Of a stretch of 64,000 bases of DNA, positions 56,454 to 64,000 are shown one piece after another (position 1 is the first letter of the stretch; every line of letters starts with the position of its first letter). The position numbers and the translations under genes were made by a program. The notes under the pieces were generated by a model. That model ran no database searches. It was not told the DNA's origin and saw only the letters and a list, made by a program, of their open reading frames with translations. The DNA is from Blastomonas ursincola (lineage in GTDB: Bacteria; Pseudomonadota; Alphaproteobacteria; Sphingomonadales; Sphingomonadaceae), in contig NZ_VDES01000002.1 of NCBI RefSeq assembly GCF_013607875.1, positions 1,556,297-1,620,296 on the forward strand, read 5' to 3'.

Positions 56454-57497
56454 ATGAACCGGCACGAGGAAATCATCAGCGGCATTGCGTTTCAGGCGGA
56501 TCATGCCGCGCATAATGGCGCGCCGGCGACCGGGGCCGTGTGCCGCGCGCAGATCGCGCTGATGGCGGGGGACACGGCCTGCGGGCGCAGGATCGCCGAC
56601 TGGCCGGGCCATGTGCTGACCGATGCGATGCCGCTCAGGCTCGCAGGCGGGCTGCACCATCTGTTCCGCCGGGGCGCAGCGCCCGAGCTTGGCCCGGTCT
56701 ATGCGGGGGCGGTGACCGGGCAGCCCGAGGTCGACGCGATCGTCGCTGCTGTGGTGGCGCGGCACGATGCCGAGCTGCTCGGCTGGTTCGATGGTCCGCC
56801 GCAGACCAACGAGGCGGGGCGCTCGGCGAGCTTCGTCGCCGCGCTGCACTGGCTGGCCAGCCGCACAGCCGACCGGTTCGAGCTCAACGAGATCGGGTCG
56901 AGCGCGGGGATGAACCTGCTGATCGACCGTTATGGCTATGATCTGGGCGGTGTGACCTCAGGCCCCGCCGACGCGCCGTGCGTGATCGCGCCCGAGTGGC
57001 AGGGCGCGCCGCCGCCCTCTGTGCCTTTCCGCATCGAGGCGGTGCGCGGATGCGACCTCAACCCCATTGACGTGCGCGATGCCGCCTCTGCCGACCGGCT
57101 GATGGCCTATATCTGGCCCGAAGCCGCGCCCCGTTTCGCGCGGATGGAGGCAGGCATCGCGATGATCCGCGCTTCCGGCGTCGATCTGGTGCAGGCCGAT
57201 GCGGCCGACTGGATCGCCTTGCGGCTTGCCGAACCCCAAGAGGCCGGCGTCACCCGTGTGCTGATGCACTCGATCGTCTGGCAATATATCCCGCCCGACC
57301 GCCAGGCGATGATCGAGGCCGCAATGGCCGAGGCCGGTGCGCGCGCGACCCCCGACCGCCCGCTCGCCTGGATCGCGCTGGAAACCAACCGCGCGACTTT
57401 CCGCCACGAACTGAAAGTGCGCTTCTGGCCGGGGGGCGGGGAGGCGCACCTGCTCGGCGAGGCGCATGCGCATGGCGCGTGGGTGCGGTGGGCTTAA
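56454..57497 (+). CDS. DUF2332 family protein
   Basis: 347 residues matching the DUF2332 pattern: [12 protein letters not shown] near the N-terminus, [21 protein letters not shown] (in parts), [39 protein letters not shown] and [21 protein letters not shown]. The IGSSAGMN motif suggests a methyltransferase-like or SAM-binding site but activity is unknown. Start ATG 56454 faces hisG; both promoters must overlap coding ends. Confidence 0.85.
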   Translation: MNRHEEIISGIAFQADHAAHNGAPATGAVCRAQIALMAGDTACGRRIADWPGHVLTDAMPLRLAGGLHHLFRRGAAPELGPVYAGAVTGQPEVDAIVAAVVARHDAELLGWFDGPPQTNEAGRSASFVAALHWLASRTADRFELNEIGSSAGMNLLIDRYGYDLGGVTSGPADAPCVIAPEWQGAPPPSVPFRIEAVRGCDLNPIDVRDAASADRLMAYIWPEAAPRFARMEAGIAMIRASGVDLVQADAADWIALRLAEPQEAGVTRVLMHSIVWQYIPPDRQAMIEAAMAEAGARATPDRPLAWIALETNRATFRHELKVRFWPGGGEAHLLGEAHAHGAWVRWA

Positions 57498-58168
57498 GAC
57501 TAACTTGTGTTGAGCTTTAATTGCTTGGAGCATCATTGCATCGGGAGCGATGCATGATTAAAAATACCGCAATAGAGGGACGAGGGCAGTTCCATCTGAT
57601 GTTTATTTTTGATAGCAAAGGTGGATGACCAGTTGGTTGCGTGGAGAGCAATGTGCATAAAGTTAGAACGATGATTATTTTTTTGCTGTTTGTCCGTAAT
57701 AGGGTGTGGTGATGCAGGGCAAACTGCAGCTGACAATTCGATAAACGAGCTTGAGGAAACAGTCGGGGCAGTAAGCGAAGATTCGGCCGTGGATGCAAGC
57801 CCGAGCGAGTCGCTGCAAACCTTGTCAGGACCGCAGGCTAATGCAGTAAGATCCGCGAAGCAGTACCTGGATATGGCTGGGTTTTCTCGAGATGGGCTGA
57901 TACAGCAGCTTTCGTCACCTGCCGGAGATGGTTACGCAGAATCAGACGCAACTATTGCAGTCGATAGTCTTGATGTTGACTGGAATGAGAATGCTGTGCG
58001 CTCTGCAAAGCAATACCTAAGTATGACTGGATTTTCCTGTAATGGTTTAATCCAGCAGTTATCGTCGAGTGCTGGCGACAAATATACCGTCGAGCAAGCA
58101 ACATATGGCGCGCAGCAGGCCGGAGCCTGTTAACATAGCTAAAATTTTCGGAAGAATGCTGTTAGCGC
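57498..58168. other. AT-rich islet, probably horizontally acquired
   Basis: Base composition changes abruptly to AT-rich right after the DUF2332 stop and returns to GC-rich in the VOC gene. It contains the Ltp-type lipoprotein gene, a 7-bp inverted repeat TGCATCG-GGAG-CGATGCA at 57537-57554 (possible terminator or operator), and no mobility gene. Codons in it use A/T third positions unlike all neighbours. Confidence 0.75.
57653..58133 (+). CDS. Ltp-family (superinfection-exclusion type) lipoprotein, frameshifted in the signal peptide
   Basis: The mature part holds two copies of the Ltp_lipoprotein repeat: NAVRSAKQYLDMAGFSRDG with LIQQLSS, then NAVRSAKQYLSMTGFSCNG with LIQQLSS, joined by ATIAVDSLDVDWNE. 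In phage TP-J34, Ltp of this family blocks DNA injection by other phages. The lipobox LSVIGC sits in the downstream frame, which has no proper start (TTG 57690). The upstream part, GTG 57653 (MHKVRTMIIF, SD GGAGAG), is in another frame. A run of seven T (57678-57684) joins them; one T fewer would give a perfect lipoprotein precursor. Pseudogene, phase-variable gene or sequencing error are all possible. Confidence 0.7.
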
Positions 58169-58549
58169 CTACTGCGTCGCCACCCACCAGATCGTGCCGG
58201 CGGGATCGCGGAAGCCGCCGCGCAGGTCGTCGTCGTCGGCCTTGCGTTCGGGCTCGCGCACCGCTTCGCCGCCGGCCGCCAGCGCGCGGTCGTACACCGC
58301 TTGCGCGTCTGGCACGTAGAGATGCAGGTGCACCTCGCCCGAGCGATATTCGGTCGCGCCGCCGCCGACCATGACGATGCTGTCGTCGATCCGCAGTTCG
58401 GCATGCATCAGCGATCCGTCGGGCCTGTCGAAGCGCCGCTCGACGACCGCGCCGAATACGGTGGCGAGGAACGCGATCAGCGCCTCCGGATCCGGGCAGA
58501 TCAGATAGGGGCTGAGGCTGGGATAGGTTGCGGGTTTCCAGTCGGGCAT
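58169..58549 (-). CDS. VOC family protein (glyoxalase/PhnB-like)
   Basis: 126-residue vicinal-oxygen-chelate protein: YPSLSPYLICPDPEALIAFL, GSLMHAELRIDDSIVMVGGG, VHLHLYVPDAQAVYDRALAAGG, FRDPAGTIWWVATQ. The paired beta-alpha-beta units bind a metal in relatives; substrates vary widely and cannot be inferred. GGGAG precedes ATG 58549; in-frame upstream codons lack family character. Confidence 0.88.
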   Translation of the reverse strand: MPDWKPATYPSLSPYLICPDPEALIAFLATVFGAVVERRFDRPDGSLMHAELRIDDSIVMVGGGATEYRSGEVHLHLYVPDAQAVYDRALAAGGEAVREPERKADDDDLRGGFRDPAGTIWWVATQ

Positions 58550-58835
58550 CGCGGGCTCCCTTGCGCGCAGCCCCGCATGCGACAGGCGCGCCGCTCCCGG
58601 GGCTGTTTCTGCAGTGCAGCATATGCGAAAATGCACTCGAACGCCATGGCCGCCGCTTGCGTGTCATCGCAGCCTGCGCGATAACGGGGCGCGCCCATCG
58701 GCGGCGCATGGAGTGTTTTTGACCAGGATTGCATCCTTCGGCTGAACCCTAGCGGGTTCGGCATCCTGAAACGGTCGACGGAAGGCTTCGCTTTTCCGAT
58801 CCGACAGTCACATTCCAAATTTTTGAAGGTTTACC

Positions 58836-59300
58836 ATGCACCATGATGCCATTCGCCCGCTGATGCGCGGCGACCTCGATCGCGTCCGCTTTCTCGTCGA
58901 GGCCAATGCGATGTTTCCGCCCGAGATGCTCGACGACATGACCGCGCCGTTTTTCGGCGGTGCCGACGACCAGCGCTGGCTCGTCCTCGACGACGGGCAG
59001 GTCGATGCCGTGTGCTATTTCGTCTCTGAGGCCATGGCCGACCGAGTCTGGAACCTGCTGCTGATCGCGGTAGACCCGGCGCGGCACGGCGAGGGGCTGG
59101 GCTCGGCGCTGATGGCTGCGGTCGAACGCGAGCTGGCGGCGCAGGACATCCGGCTGCTGCTGGTCGATACCTCGGGCACCGAGGCGTTCGCGCGCACTCG
59201 CCGCTTCTACGAGCAGCTGGGATACCGGCGCGAAGCCGTGATCCGCGATTACTGGGCCACGGGCGACGACAAGGTCACCTTTGCCAAGCCGCTCGCCTGA
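58836..59300 (+). CDS. GNAT family N-acetyltransferase
   Basis: 154 residues. AIRPLMRGDLDRVRFLV opens the fold; the acetyl-CoA site is LLLIAVDPARHGEGLGSALM (Q/RxxGxG/A variant RHGEGLG). DTSGTEAFARTRRFYEQLGYRREAVIRDYW (in parts) is the C-terminal signature. Acceptor unknown. Divergent from the VOC gene; the 286 bases between contain no other feature I can support. Confidence 0.9.
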   Translation: MHHDAIRPLMRGDLDRVRFLVEANAMFPPEMLDDMTAPFFGGADDQRWLVLDDGQVDAVCYFVSEAMADRVWNLLLIAVDPARHGEGLGSALMAAVERELAAQDIRLLLVDTSGTEAFARTRRFYEQLGYRREAVIRDYWATGDDKVTFAKPLA

Positions 59301-59507
59301 CCGAGTGGGTGGGGTCGGACGTTGGCCGGCTCCGCCTTTCGGTCGCCTATCGGCCAGCGCGATTGAGCCTCGGGCATTGCCTGCACAAGGCCGCTGAGCG
59401 CCATTGTGCAAGCCTTGTCACGCCATTGACGCCAAGCGCCGCTAACCGGGCGACAAGAACCGCGCACACGGTCCGCGCGTCGCGATGCGATGAGGAGCCT
59501 CCATCCG

Positions 59508-60644
59508 ATGACCAGCCAGCCGCCCGCGGCGCAGTTCAAGCAGGCTGGCGCGCCCGGATGGACCGATCCCGATGCTGCGGAGTTCGTGGGTCGCCTCCAG
59601 GCGCTGGGCAGCCACGCGCTGGTTGCCAATGTCGAGGCCCAGGCGTTGGTCGAGCAGGCGGGCGGGCACCCGCTGCCGGTGATCGTCACCGATGGCGCGA
59701 TCGGCATGAGCTATGTCGCCGCGCCGCACAGCGCCTATGCGCTCTATCCGCGCGCCGAGCTCGATCTGGTCGATCTGGGGTGGATGCGGATACCCGCCGG
59801 CGCCGCCATCGCGGCGGCGGACCGGCTGCTTCGATCGCTCGACATCAACCGTGCGGTGCAGATCGACAATTGGCTGCTGTCCACCTGCCTTCACGGCGAT
59901 TGGAAAGGCGAGGGGCTGGCCGAATTGCGGCAGCGGCTGGCGGCGCGCTTTCCCGGCCATTATCTGCTGATCCGCTCGGTCGATGACTGGTCGTGTCCGG
60001 AGCTGACCGCCGCGCTGCGCGGTGATGGCTGGTTGCTGCTGCCATGCCGCCAGATCTGGGTGACCGATGACCTCGAGCGCGACTGGGCGGTGCGCAAGAG
60101 CGTGAAGAACGATGGCCGCAAGCTGGCGCAATCGGGATTGGTGGTCGAGGATGTGGCCCGCCTGACCAATGCCGATGCCGCGCGGGTCGCAGCGCTTTAT
60201 GCGATGCTCTACATCGCCAAATATTCCACGCTGAACCCGCAATATAGCCCGCGCTGGATGCAGCTGGCGGTCGAATGCGGGCTGTTTCATCTGCGCGTCG
60301 CGCGGGATGCCGACGGGCAGATCATGGCCGCCGTCGGCATTGTCGCACGCGGCGGAATCGCGACCAATCCGATGATGGGCTATGACACGCAGCGCCCGCA
60401 ATCGGATGGACTCTACCGCATCGCCTCGTGGCTGGTCGGCGATTTCGCGCTGCGCCAGGGGCTGAGGCTGCACGGATCGGCAGGGGCGGGGCATTTCAAG
60501 CAGCAGCGCGGCGCGCGCAGCGAGATCGATTACATGGCGATCCACGCAGCGCACCTGCCCGCTACCCGCCGCTGGCCGCTCAAGGGCATTGCCGCCGCGC
60601 TCGAAACGCTGGCGGTGCCCCAGCTCAAGCAGCGGATGCTCTAG
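59508..60644 (+). CDS. Putative GNAT/FemAB-like protein, function unknown
   Basis: 378 residues. The C-terminal half has a GNAT-like layout (VRKSVKNDGRKLAQSGLVVE, ALYAMLYIAKYSTLNPQYSP, LFHLRVARDADGQIMAAVGI, NPMMGYDTQRPQSDGLYRIA), ending in HFKQQRGARSEIDYMAIHAA. The N-terminal half (VIVTDGAIGMSYVAAPHSAY) is unrecognised. GAGGAG lies ten bases before ATG 59508; an ATG 18 bases upstream is less likely. Its stop overlaps that of the converging hydrolase gene in CTAG. It could be an aminoacyl- or acyl-transferase. Confidence 0.7.
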   Translation: MTSQPPAAQFKQAGAPGWTDPDAAEFVGRLQALGSHALVANVEAQALVEQAGGHPLPVIVTDGAIGMSYVAAPHSAYALYPRAELDLVDLGWMRIPAGAAIAAADRLLRSLDINRAVQIDNWLLSTCLHGDWKGEGLAELRQRLAARFPGHYLLIRSVDDWSCPELTAALRGDGWLLLPCRQIWVTDDLERDWAVRKSVKNDGRKLAQSGLVVEDVARLTNADAARVAALYAMLYIAKYSTLNPQYSPRWMQLAVECGLFHLRVARDADGQIMAAVGIVARGGIATNPMMGYDTQRPQSDGLYRIASWLVGDFALRQGLRLHGSAGAGHFKQQRGARSEIDYMAIHAAHLPATRRWPLKGIAAALETLAVPQLKQRML

Positions 60645-61531
60645 CGATCGAGAAATTGCTCCATCGCCGCGATCAGTGCCTGAGGCTGTTCCCAGGGAAC
60701 GAAATGCCCGCCGGGGGCCTTGACCAGCATGAGATCGGGCACCAGCGTCTCGATGCCGTCGAGAAGCGAGGGGCGCAGCGCGTAATCGTCCATCGCCCAA
60801 TAGAGCAGGGTCGGCTGCGTGACCGGCGGGAAGGGGCGCGAGAGATAGGCGGGGCGCTCTACCTCGCCATCCATCGGCGGCACGATTAGCGGGCTGGCGC
60901 GGTACCAGTTCACCATCGCGGTGAAGGCGCCGGGCGTCTGCCATTGCGCGAGGTAGATTGCGCGCTCTCCGGGTGTGATGTGCACCGCGGCGCTCGGCTC
61001 GGCAAAGCGCGAGTCGAAATACGCGTCCCAGCCCATCGCCAGCACCTTGGCTTCGAAATCGGGTGAACGCATCTCGGTGATATATTGCGCCGAGGCGCGC
61101 TGGTCCGGATCGTCGAACAGCGCCTTCTGATAGGTGAATGGGTGCGCGGCGTTGGCCATGATGAGCCGCGTGATCCGGTCGTGATGGTTGAGTGCCGCCA
61201 TCCAGGCGATCGCGCCGCCCCAGTCATGTCCGACCAGCGTGAACGTATCGATGCCCAGATGATCGGCCAGCGCGAGCAGGTCGACGACCATGTGCTTGGG
61301 CTGATAATTTTCCACGCCTTGCGGCTTGGACGAGTTGCAGAAGCCGCGCTGGTCGGGCGCGATCAGCCGGTAGCGATCCTGGAAATGGCGCATGACATAT
61401 CGCCAGGTGCGGTGCGATTCGGGAAAGCCGTGGAGCAGGATCAGCGGCGGAGCGTCCTCGGGCCCGGCGATGGCGACGTCCAGTTCGACCCCGGTCGGCA
61501 GCGCGATGCGGGTGAGGGGGAAGTCGGTCAT
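60641..61531 (-). CDS. Alpha/beta hydrolase (epoxide hydrolase/haloalkane dehalogenase-like)
   Basis: 296 residues. The oxyanion motif HGFPESHRTWRYVM, DQRGFCNSSKP and the nucleophile elbow VGHDWGGAIAWMAA with Asp as nucleophile place it with epoxide hydrolases and dehalogenases rather than Ser esterases. The catalytic His is in APGGHFVPWEQPQ. A cap domain with YLAQWQTPGAFTAMVNWYRA is present. Cytosolic; substrate unknown. Confidence 0.9.
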   Translation of the reverse strand: MTDFPLTRIALPTGVELDVAIAGPEDAPPLILLHGFPESHRTWRYVMRHFQDRYRLIAPDQRGFCNSSKPQGVENYQPKHMVVDLLALADHLGIDTFTLVGHDWGGAIAWMAALNHHDRITRLIMANAAHPFTYQKALFDDPDQRASAQYITEMRSPDFEAKVLAMGWDAYFDSRFAEPSAAVHITPGERAIYLAQWQTPGAFTAMVNWYRASPLIVPPMDGEVERPAYLSRPFPPVTQPTLLYWAMDDYALRPSLLDGIETLVPDLMLVKAPGGHFVPWEQPQALIAAMEQFLDR

Positions 61532-61587
61532 GCGGCTGGCTCTCCGGAGTGTCGTTTTCCGGCGGTTCTATGCCATTGCTTCCGTCC

Positions 61588-61670
61588 CGTCACCCCCGCG
61601 AAGGCGGGGGTCCCGCTTGTTCTCGAGCGCTCAGCAGGAAAGCGGGATCCCCGCGTTCGCGGGAATGACG
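61588..61670. repeat. REP-like inverted repeat pair
   Basis: Arms at 61588-61616 and 61642-61670 (CGTCACCCCCGCGAAGGCGG and its inverse ending GGGAATGACG), the same family as at 26.8 and 30.5 kb, between the hydrolase start and the pirin stop. Confidence 0.88.
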
Positions 61671-61691
61671 AGGGCTGTGTTGATTGATCCC

Positions 61692-62588
61692 TTACGTCCG
61701 CCCGCGCGTCAGCGGCACTTCGGGTATGGGGATGAACTCTTCGCTGTCGCCCGGCACCTTGGGGAACGCGCCCCGGTTCCAACGATCCGCCGCCTCGCGG
61801 ATGCGGTCGTTCGACGATCCGACGAAATTCCACCAGATATGCCGCTCCGACGCGAAATCCGCGCCGCCCAGCAGCATCGCGCGCCCGCCGCCGATGCTCT
61901 CCAGCCTGGGCTTTGCCCCCGGCGCGATGAGATAGAGCAGATAGGGCTCGAGCGGCAAGCCATCGAGCGAGGCGTCGCCATCGACCAGCATCACCGCGCG
62001 TTCGTCCGCTTCGCTGTCGATCGGCAGCGAGCCGCCGGGCTGCAGCACGATATCGGCATAGATGGTGGGGCTATGGCAGGTGGTCGGCGCGGTCGCGCCC
62101 CAGAGCGAACCCATGATCACACGCGCGCTCGCCTTGCTGTCGTCGATCATCGGCAGCGCATCGCAGCAGATATTCTCGAACGCGGGATCGGTATCCTCCA
62201 GCGCATCGGGCAGCGCGAGCCAGGTCTGCATGCCGAACAGCCGTGCGCCGGTCGCCATCTCGGCTTCCGGGCTGCGCTCCGAATGGACGATGCCGCGCCC
62301 GGCAGTCATCAGGTTCACCTCGCCTGGATGGATGGTCTGGAAGGTGCCGAGCGAATCGCGATGGTCGATGCCGCCGGTGAACAGATAGGTGACCGTGGCG
62401 AGGCCGATATGCGGATGCGGCCGCACGCCGAGATCGCGCCCGATATCGAGCTGTGCCGGGCCGAACTCGTCGACAAAGATGAACGGTCCCACCATCGCGC
62501 GCTTCTTCTGTGGCAGCACGCGGCGCACGGTGAAGCCGCCCAGATCATGGCTGGTGGGAAGCAGAGTAAGGGCGATTGGGGAGGTCAT
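61692..62588 (-). CDS. Pirin family protein
   Basis: 298-residue bicupin. The N-terminal cupin keeps the metal ligands (RPHPHIGLATVTYLFTGGID, HRDSLG, GRGIVHSERSPE), as in pirins/quercetinases. The C-terminal cupin is less conserved (GGADFASERHIWWNFVGSS). Roles range from quercetin dioxygenase to redox-sensing co-regulator; none can be chosen here. ATG 62588 overlaps the SRPBCC stop (ATGA). Confidence 0.93.
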   Translation of the reverse strand: MTSPIALTLLPTSHDLGGFTVRRVLPQKKRAMVGPFIFVDEFGPAQLDIGRDLGVRPHPHIGLATVTYLFTGGIDHRDSLGTFQTIHPGEVNLMTAGRGIVHSERSPEAEMATGARLFGMQTWLALPDALEDTDPAFENICCDALPMIDDSKASARVIMGSLWGATAPTTCHSPTIYADIVLQPGGSLPIDSEADERAVMLVDGDASLDGLPLEPYLLYLIAPGAKPRLESIGGGRAMLLGGADFASERHIWWNFVGSSNDRIREAADRWNRGAFPKVPGDSEEFIPIPEVPLTRGRT

Positions 62589-63046
62589 TGAATTTCTCCG
62601 AACATGCGCCGCAACCGGCGATGCCTGTGGTGGAAGAACAGTGCGACGAGCTGCGCGGTCAGTCCGGGGAACATGCCTGGCTGAAAGTTCAGCATGTCGG
62701 TCACGCGGCAGCCGCCGGGCACGTCGTCGATGCGCCGTTCATGCTGCCAGCGACGCATCCCGGTCATCGGCGACTGTTCGACAAAGCCGAAACCCGGCTC
62801 GAAGCTGCTGAAGGTCAGCATACTGGTTCCGACGGGAAGAACACCACCGATCAGCAGACGACTGCGAAACACCGGTTTGCCCGGCACGATGTTGCCATCG
62901 GCAAGGCACTCGAAACCTGCAGGTGCGGTCATGGCCAGCAACGGCATCATTTCGCGCCGCAGCCCGGCGATCGAGGTGGCCGACTGCCAGACCGTCCCGC
63001 GATCGGCCGCGAGCGTAGAGCAGAACGAGGCCGACCGGATGCTCAG
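62585..63046 (-). CDS. SRPBCC family protein with non-standard start (CTG?)
   Basis: START-like ligand-binding fold. Residues visible from ATG 62950 (121 aa) include VPGKPVFRSRLLIGGVLPVG, FVEQSPMTGMRRWQHERRI and CRVTDMLNFQPGMF. The same frame stays open upstream and gives the missing family N-terminus (FCSTLAADRGTVWQSATSIA, GLRREMMPLLAM), yet contains no ATG, GTG or TTG. A CTG at 63046 lies six bases after AGGGGA and two after the bolA stop, and gives 153 residues, the usual length. So translation may start at CTG or be coupled from bolA. Confidence 0.75.
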   Translation of the reverse strand: MSIRSASFCSTLAADRGTVWQSATSIAGLRREMMPLLAMTAPAGFECLADGNIVPGKPVFRSRLLIGGVLPVGTSMLTFSSFEPGFGFVEQSPMTGMRRWQHERRIDDVPGGCRVTDMLNFQPGMFPGLTAQLVALFFHHRHRRLRRMFGEIQ

Positions 63047-63048
63047 CT

Positions 63049-63327
63049 CTATTCCCCTGGTGCCCGCGCCTTGATCGCCAGCGCGTGCACCTTCTGCCCC
63101 GGCAACTCGCCCAGCGCGCGGTTGACCATGCGCTGGCGCTCCAGCCGGGACTTGCCTGCGAATTCGGCGCTCTCGATCTCGACGGTGAAATGCGATTCGC
63201 CGCTGCCGTCGTCGCCCATATGACCCGAATGCTTGGCACTGTCGTTGATCACGTCGAGCCGTGTCGGCGACAGCGCCGCCATCAGCCGGGTTTCGATCTC
63301 ATGGGCCATCGGCCCCTTGGTTTTCAT
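63049..63327 (-). CDS. BolA family protein
   Basis: 92 residues: IETRLMAALSPTRLDVINDS, HSGHMGDDGSGESHFTVEIE, FAGKSRLERQRMVNRALGEL and VHALAIKA. BolA proteins work with monothiol glutaredoxins in iron-sulfur trafficking and affect cell shape and stress. The His in HFTVEI and the HSGH loop are typical cluster-ligand positions. The start among several (GTG 63339, ATG 63333, 63327, 63309) was chosen for AGGTG nine bases upstream. Heads a unit bolA-SRPBCC-pirin; divergent from the DnaJ-domain gene. Confidence 0.92.
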   Translation of the reverse strand: MKTKGPMAHEIETRLMAALSPTRLDVINDSAKHSGHMGDDGSGESHFTVEIESAEFAGKSRLERQRMVNRALGELPGQKVHALAIKARAPGE

Positions 63328-63399
63328 CGTCATGCGCACCTATATAGGCCGCTTTCCGCCCCTTGGCGAGGCGGCCTCATCAGGGAATGGCGACAGGTC

Positions 63400-64000
63400 T
63401 TGGCAGATAGCGGCAACTCGGGACAGGATGGCGGCTCCGCGCGGCGGCGTGCGCGTTTTCATGGCCGGGTCGAGGGCACGGGCCGGGCCTGCGACTGGGC
63501 CGGATGCCAGGAAGATGGCGAGTTCCGCGCCCCGCCTGCCGAGGATTCGCGCCACGGATCGCGCTTCGATGGGCCTGGCCGCTATCGCTGGTTCTGCCTC
63601 GATCACATCCGCGAGTTCAACGAACGCTATAACTTCTTCGCCGGCATGAGCGCGGAGGAGATCTACCAGGCGCAGCGGCCCACGGCCGGATGGGACCGCG
63701 AGACTCGCGCCTTTGCCGCGGGCGCTGGCCAGACTCCGCGCTGGAGCGACTTTGCCGATCCGCTCGACGCCATCGGCGCGCGCTTCCGCCAGAACATGGC
63801 GGACCGGGCGCGGGCTTCGGCGGACAATGCGCGGGCGCAGCAGCGCGGGCTGTCGGCGGCGGATCAGAATGCGCTAAAGACGCTAGGGCTTGGCGCAGAT
63901 GCGACGCGCGCAACGATCCGCAAGGCCTATTCGCAGCTGGTGCGCACCTATCATCCCGATCGCAATGGCGGTGACCGCAGCCACGAGAAAGCCTTGCAGG
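63400..64000 (+). CDS. DnaJ-domain protein (3' end outside window)
   Basis: At least 200 residues, frame open at the window end. The N-terminal region (FHGRVEGTGRACDWAGCQED, YRWFCLDHIREFNERYNFFA, GMSAEEIYQAQRP) precedes a C-terminal J domain with LKTLGLGADATRATIRKAYS and the HPD motif in YHPDRNGG. The J domain being C-terminal distinguishes it from DnaJ itself; it is a J-protein co-chaperone of unknown client. No ATG is available; TTG 63400 (MADSGNSGQDGG) fits best. Confidence 0.8.
   Translation, partial: MADSGNSGQDGGSARRRARFHGRVEGTGRACDWAGCQEDGEFRAPPAEDSRHGSRFDGPGRYRWFCLDHIREFNERYNFFAGMSAEEIYQAQRPTAGWDRETRAFAAGAGQTPRWSDFADPLDAIGARFRQNMADRARASADNARAQQRGLSAADQNALKTLGLGADATRATIRKAYSQLVRTYHPDRNGGDRSHEKALQ

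Noticed and set aside
57517-57798. 93-codon minus-strand ORF in the AT-rich islet
   Set aside because: No SD, crosses the Ltp gene and lacks any motif; the Ltp repeats on the plus strand are unambiguous.

Overview
The window reads as a chromosomal segment of a GC-rich alphaproteobacterium, most likely a sphingomonad (Sphingomonadaceae/Erythrobacteraceae type). Supporting signs are the GTTC-N7-GTTC LexA operator, an alphaproteobacterial RpoH promoter with a ROSE-like thermometer in front of a small heat-shock gene, a short-form HisG, a hisG-hisD-nusB-thiL-hppA order, and the abundance of TonB receptors and short palindromic intergenic repeats. Nearly all of it is core genome: there is no integrase, transposase or CRISPR array. 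Gene starts were set by ribosome-binding sites and by the many 1-, 4- and 8-base stop/start overlaps.

Layout. 1-9.3 kb: gyrA (3' end outside the window), a yaaA-SDR pair, an exported repeat protein, an Lrp/AsnC regulator, a histidine-kinase-like protein with a decayed ATPase domain and a polysaccharide deacetylase. 9.3-14.7 kb: two tRNAs, a PLP aminotransferase, a VIT-family transporter, a cluster of three tandem hydrophobic mini-genes behind a sigma-54-like promoter, a DCC protein coupled to a photolyase-like protein with swapped domains, and lexA. 14.7-22.2 kb: one tightly overlapping minus-strand operon ppiD-trpE-trpG-trpD-trpC-moaC-moeA. 22.4-26.7 kb: tpiA, secG, pyrG, a CRP/FNR regulator and a strongly structured candidate RNA.

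27-36 kb: hsp20 with its thermometer, lolC-lolD-gpx, a small membrane protein, dnaE and an acyl-CoA ligase. 36-43 kb: a ZnuD-like receptor, acs, a small membrane ORF, a prepilin peptidase and a thiolase. 43.2-48.3 kb: a complete vitamin B12 uptake operon (cobalamin riboswitch, btuB, btuF, btuC, btuD), in which btuF carries two palindromic repeat insertions. 48.3-56.4 kb: a cupin/JmjC protein and a FemAB-like acyltransferase, then hppA, thiL, nusB, hisD and hisG. 56.4-64 kb: accessory enzymes, an AT-rich islet carrying an Ltp-type (superinfection-exclusion) lipoprotein whose signal peptide is split by a T7 frameshift, then pirin, an SRPBCC gene with no standard start codon, BolA, and the start of a DnaJ-domain gene.

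The observations most worth follow-up are the mini-gene triplet with its promoter and palindrome (11.6-12.2 kb), the four-hairpin RNA candidate (26.5-26.7 kb), the frameshifted Ltp gene (57.6-58.1 kb), repeat insertion inside btuF (45.5 and 46.1 kb) and the permuted photolyase-like protein (12.6-13.8 kb). All calls come from reading the sequence; no database search was run.
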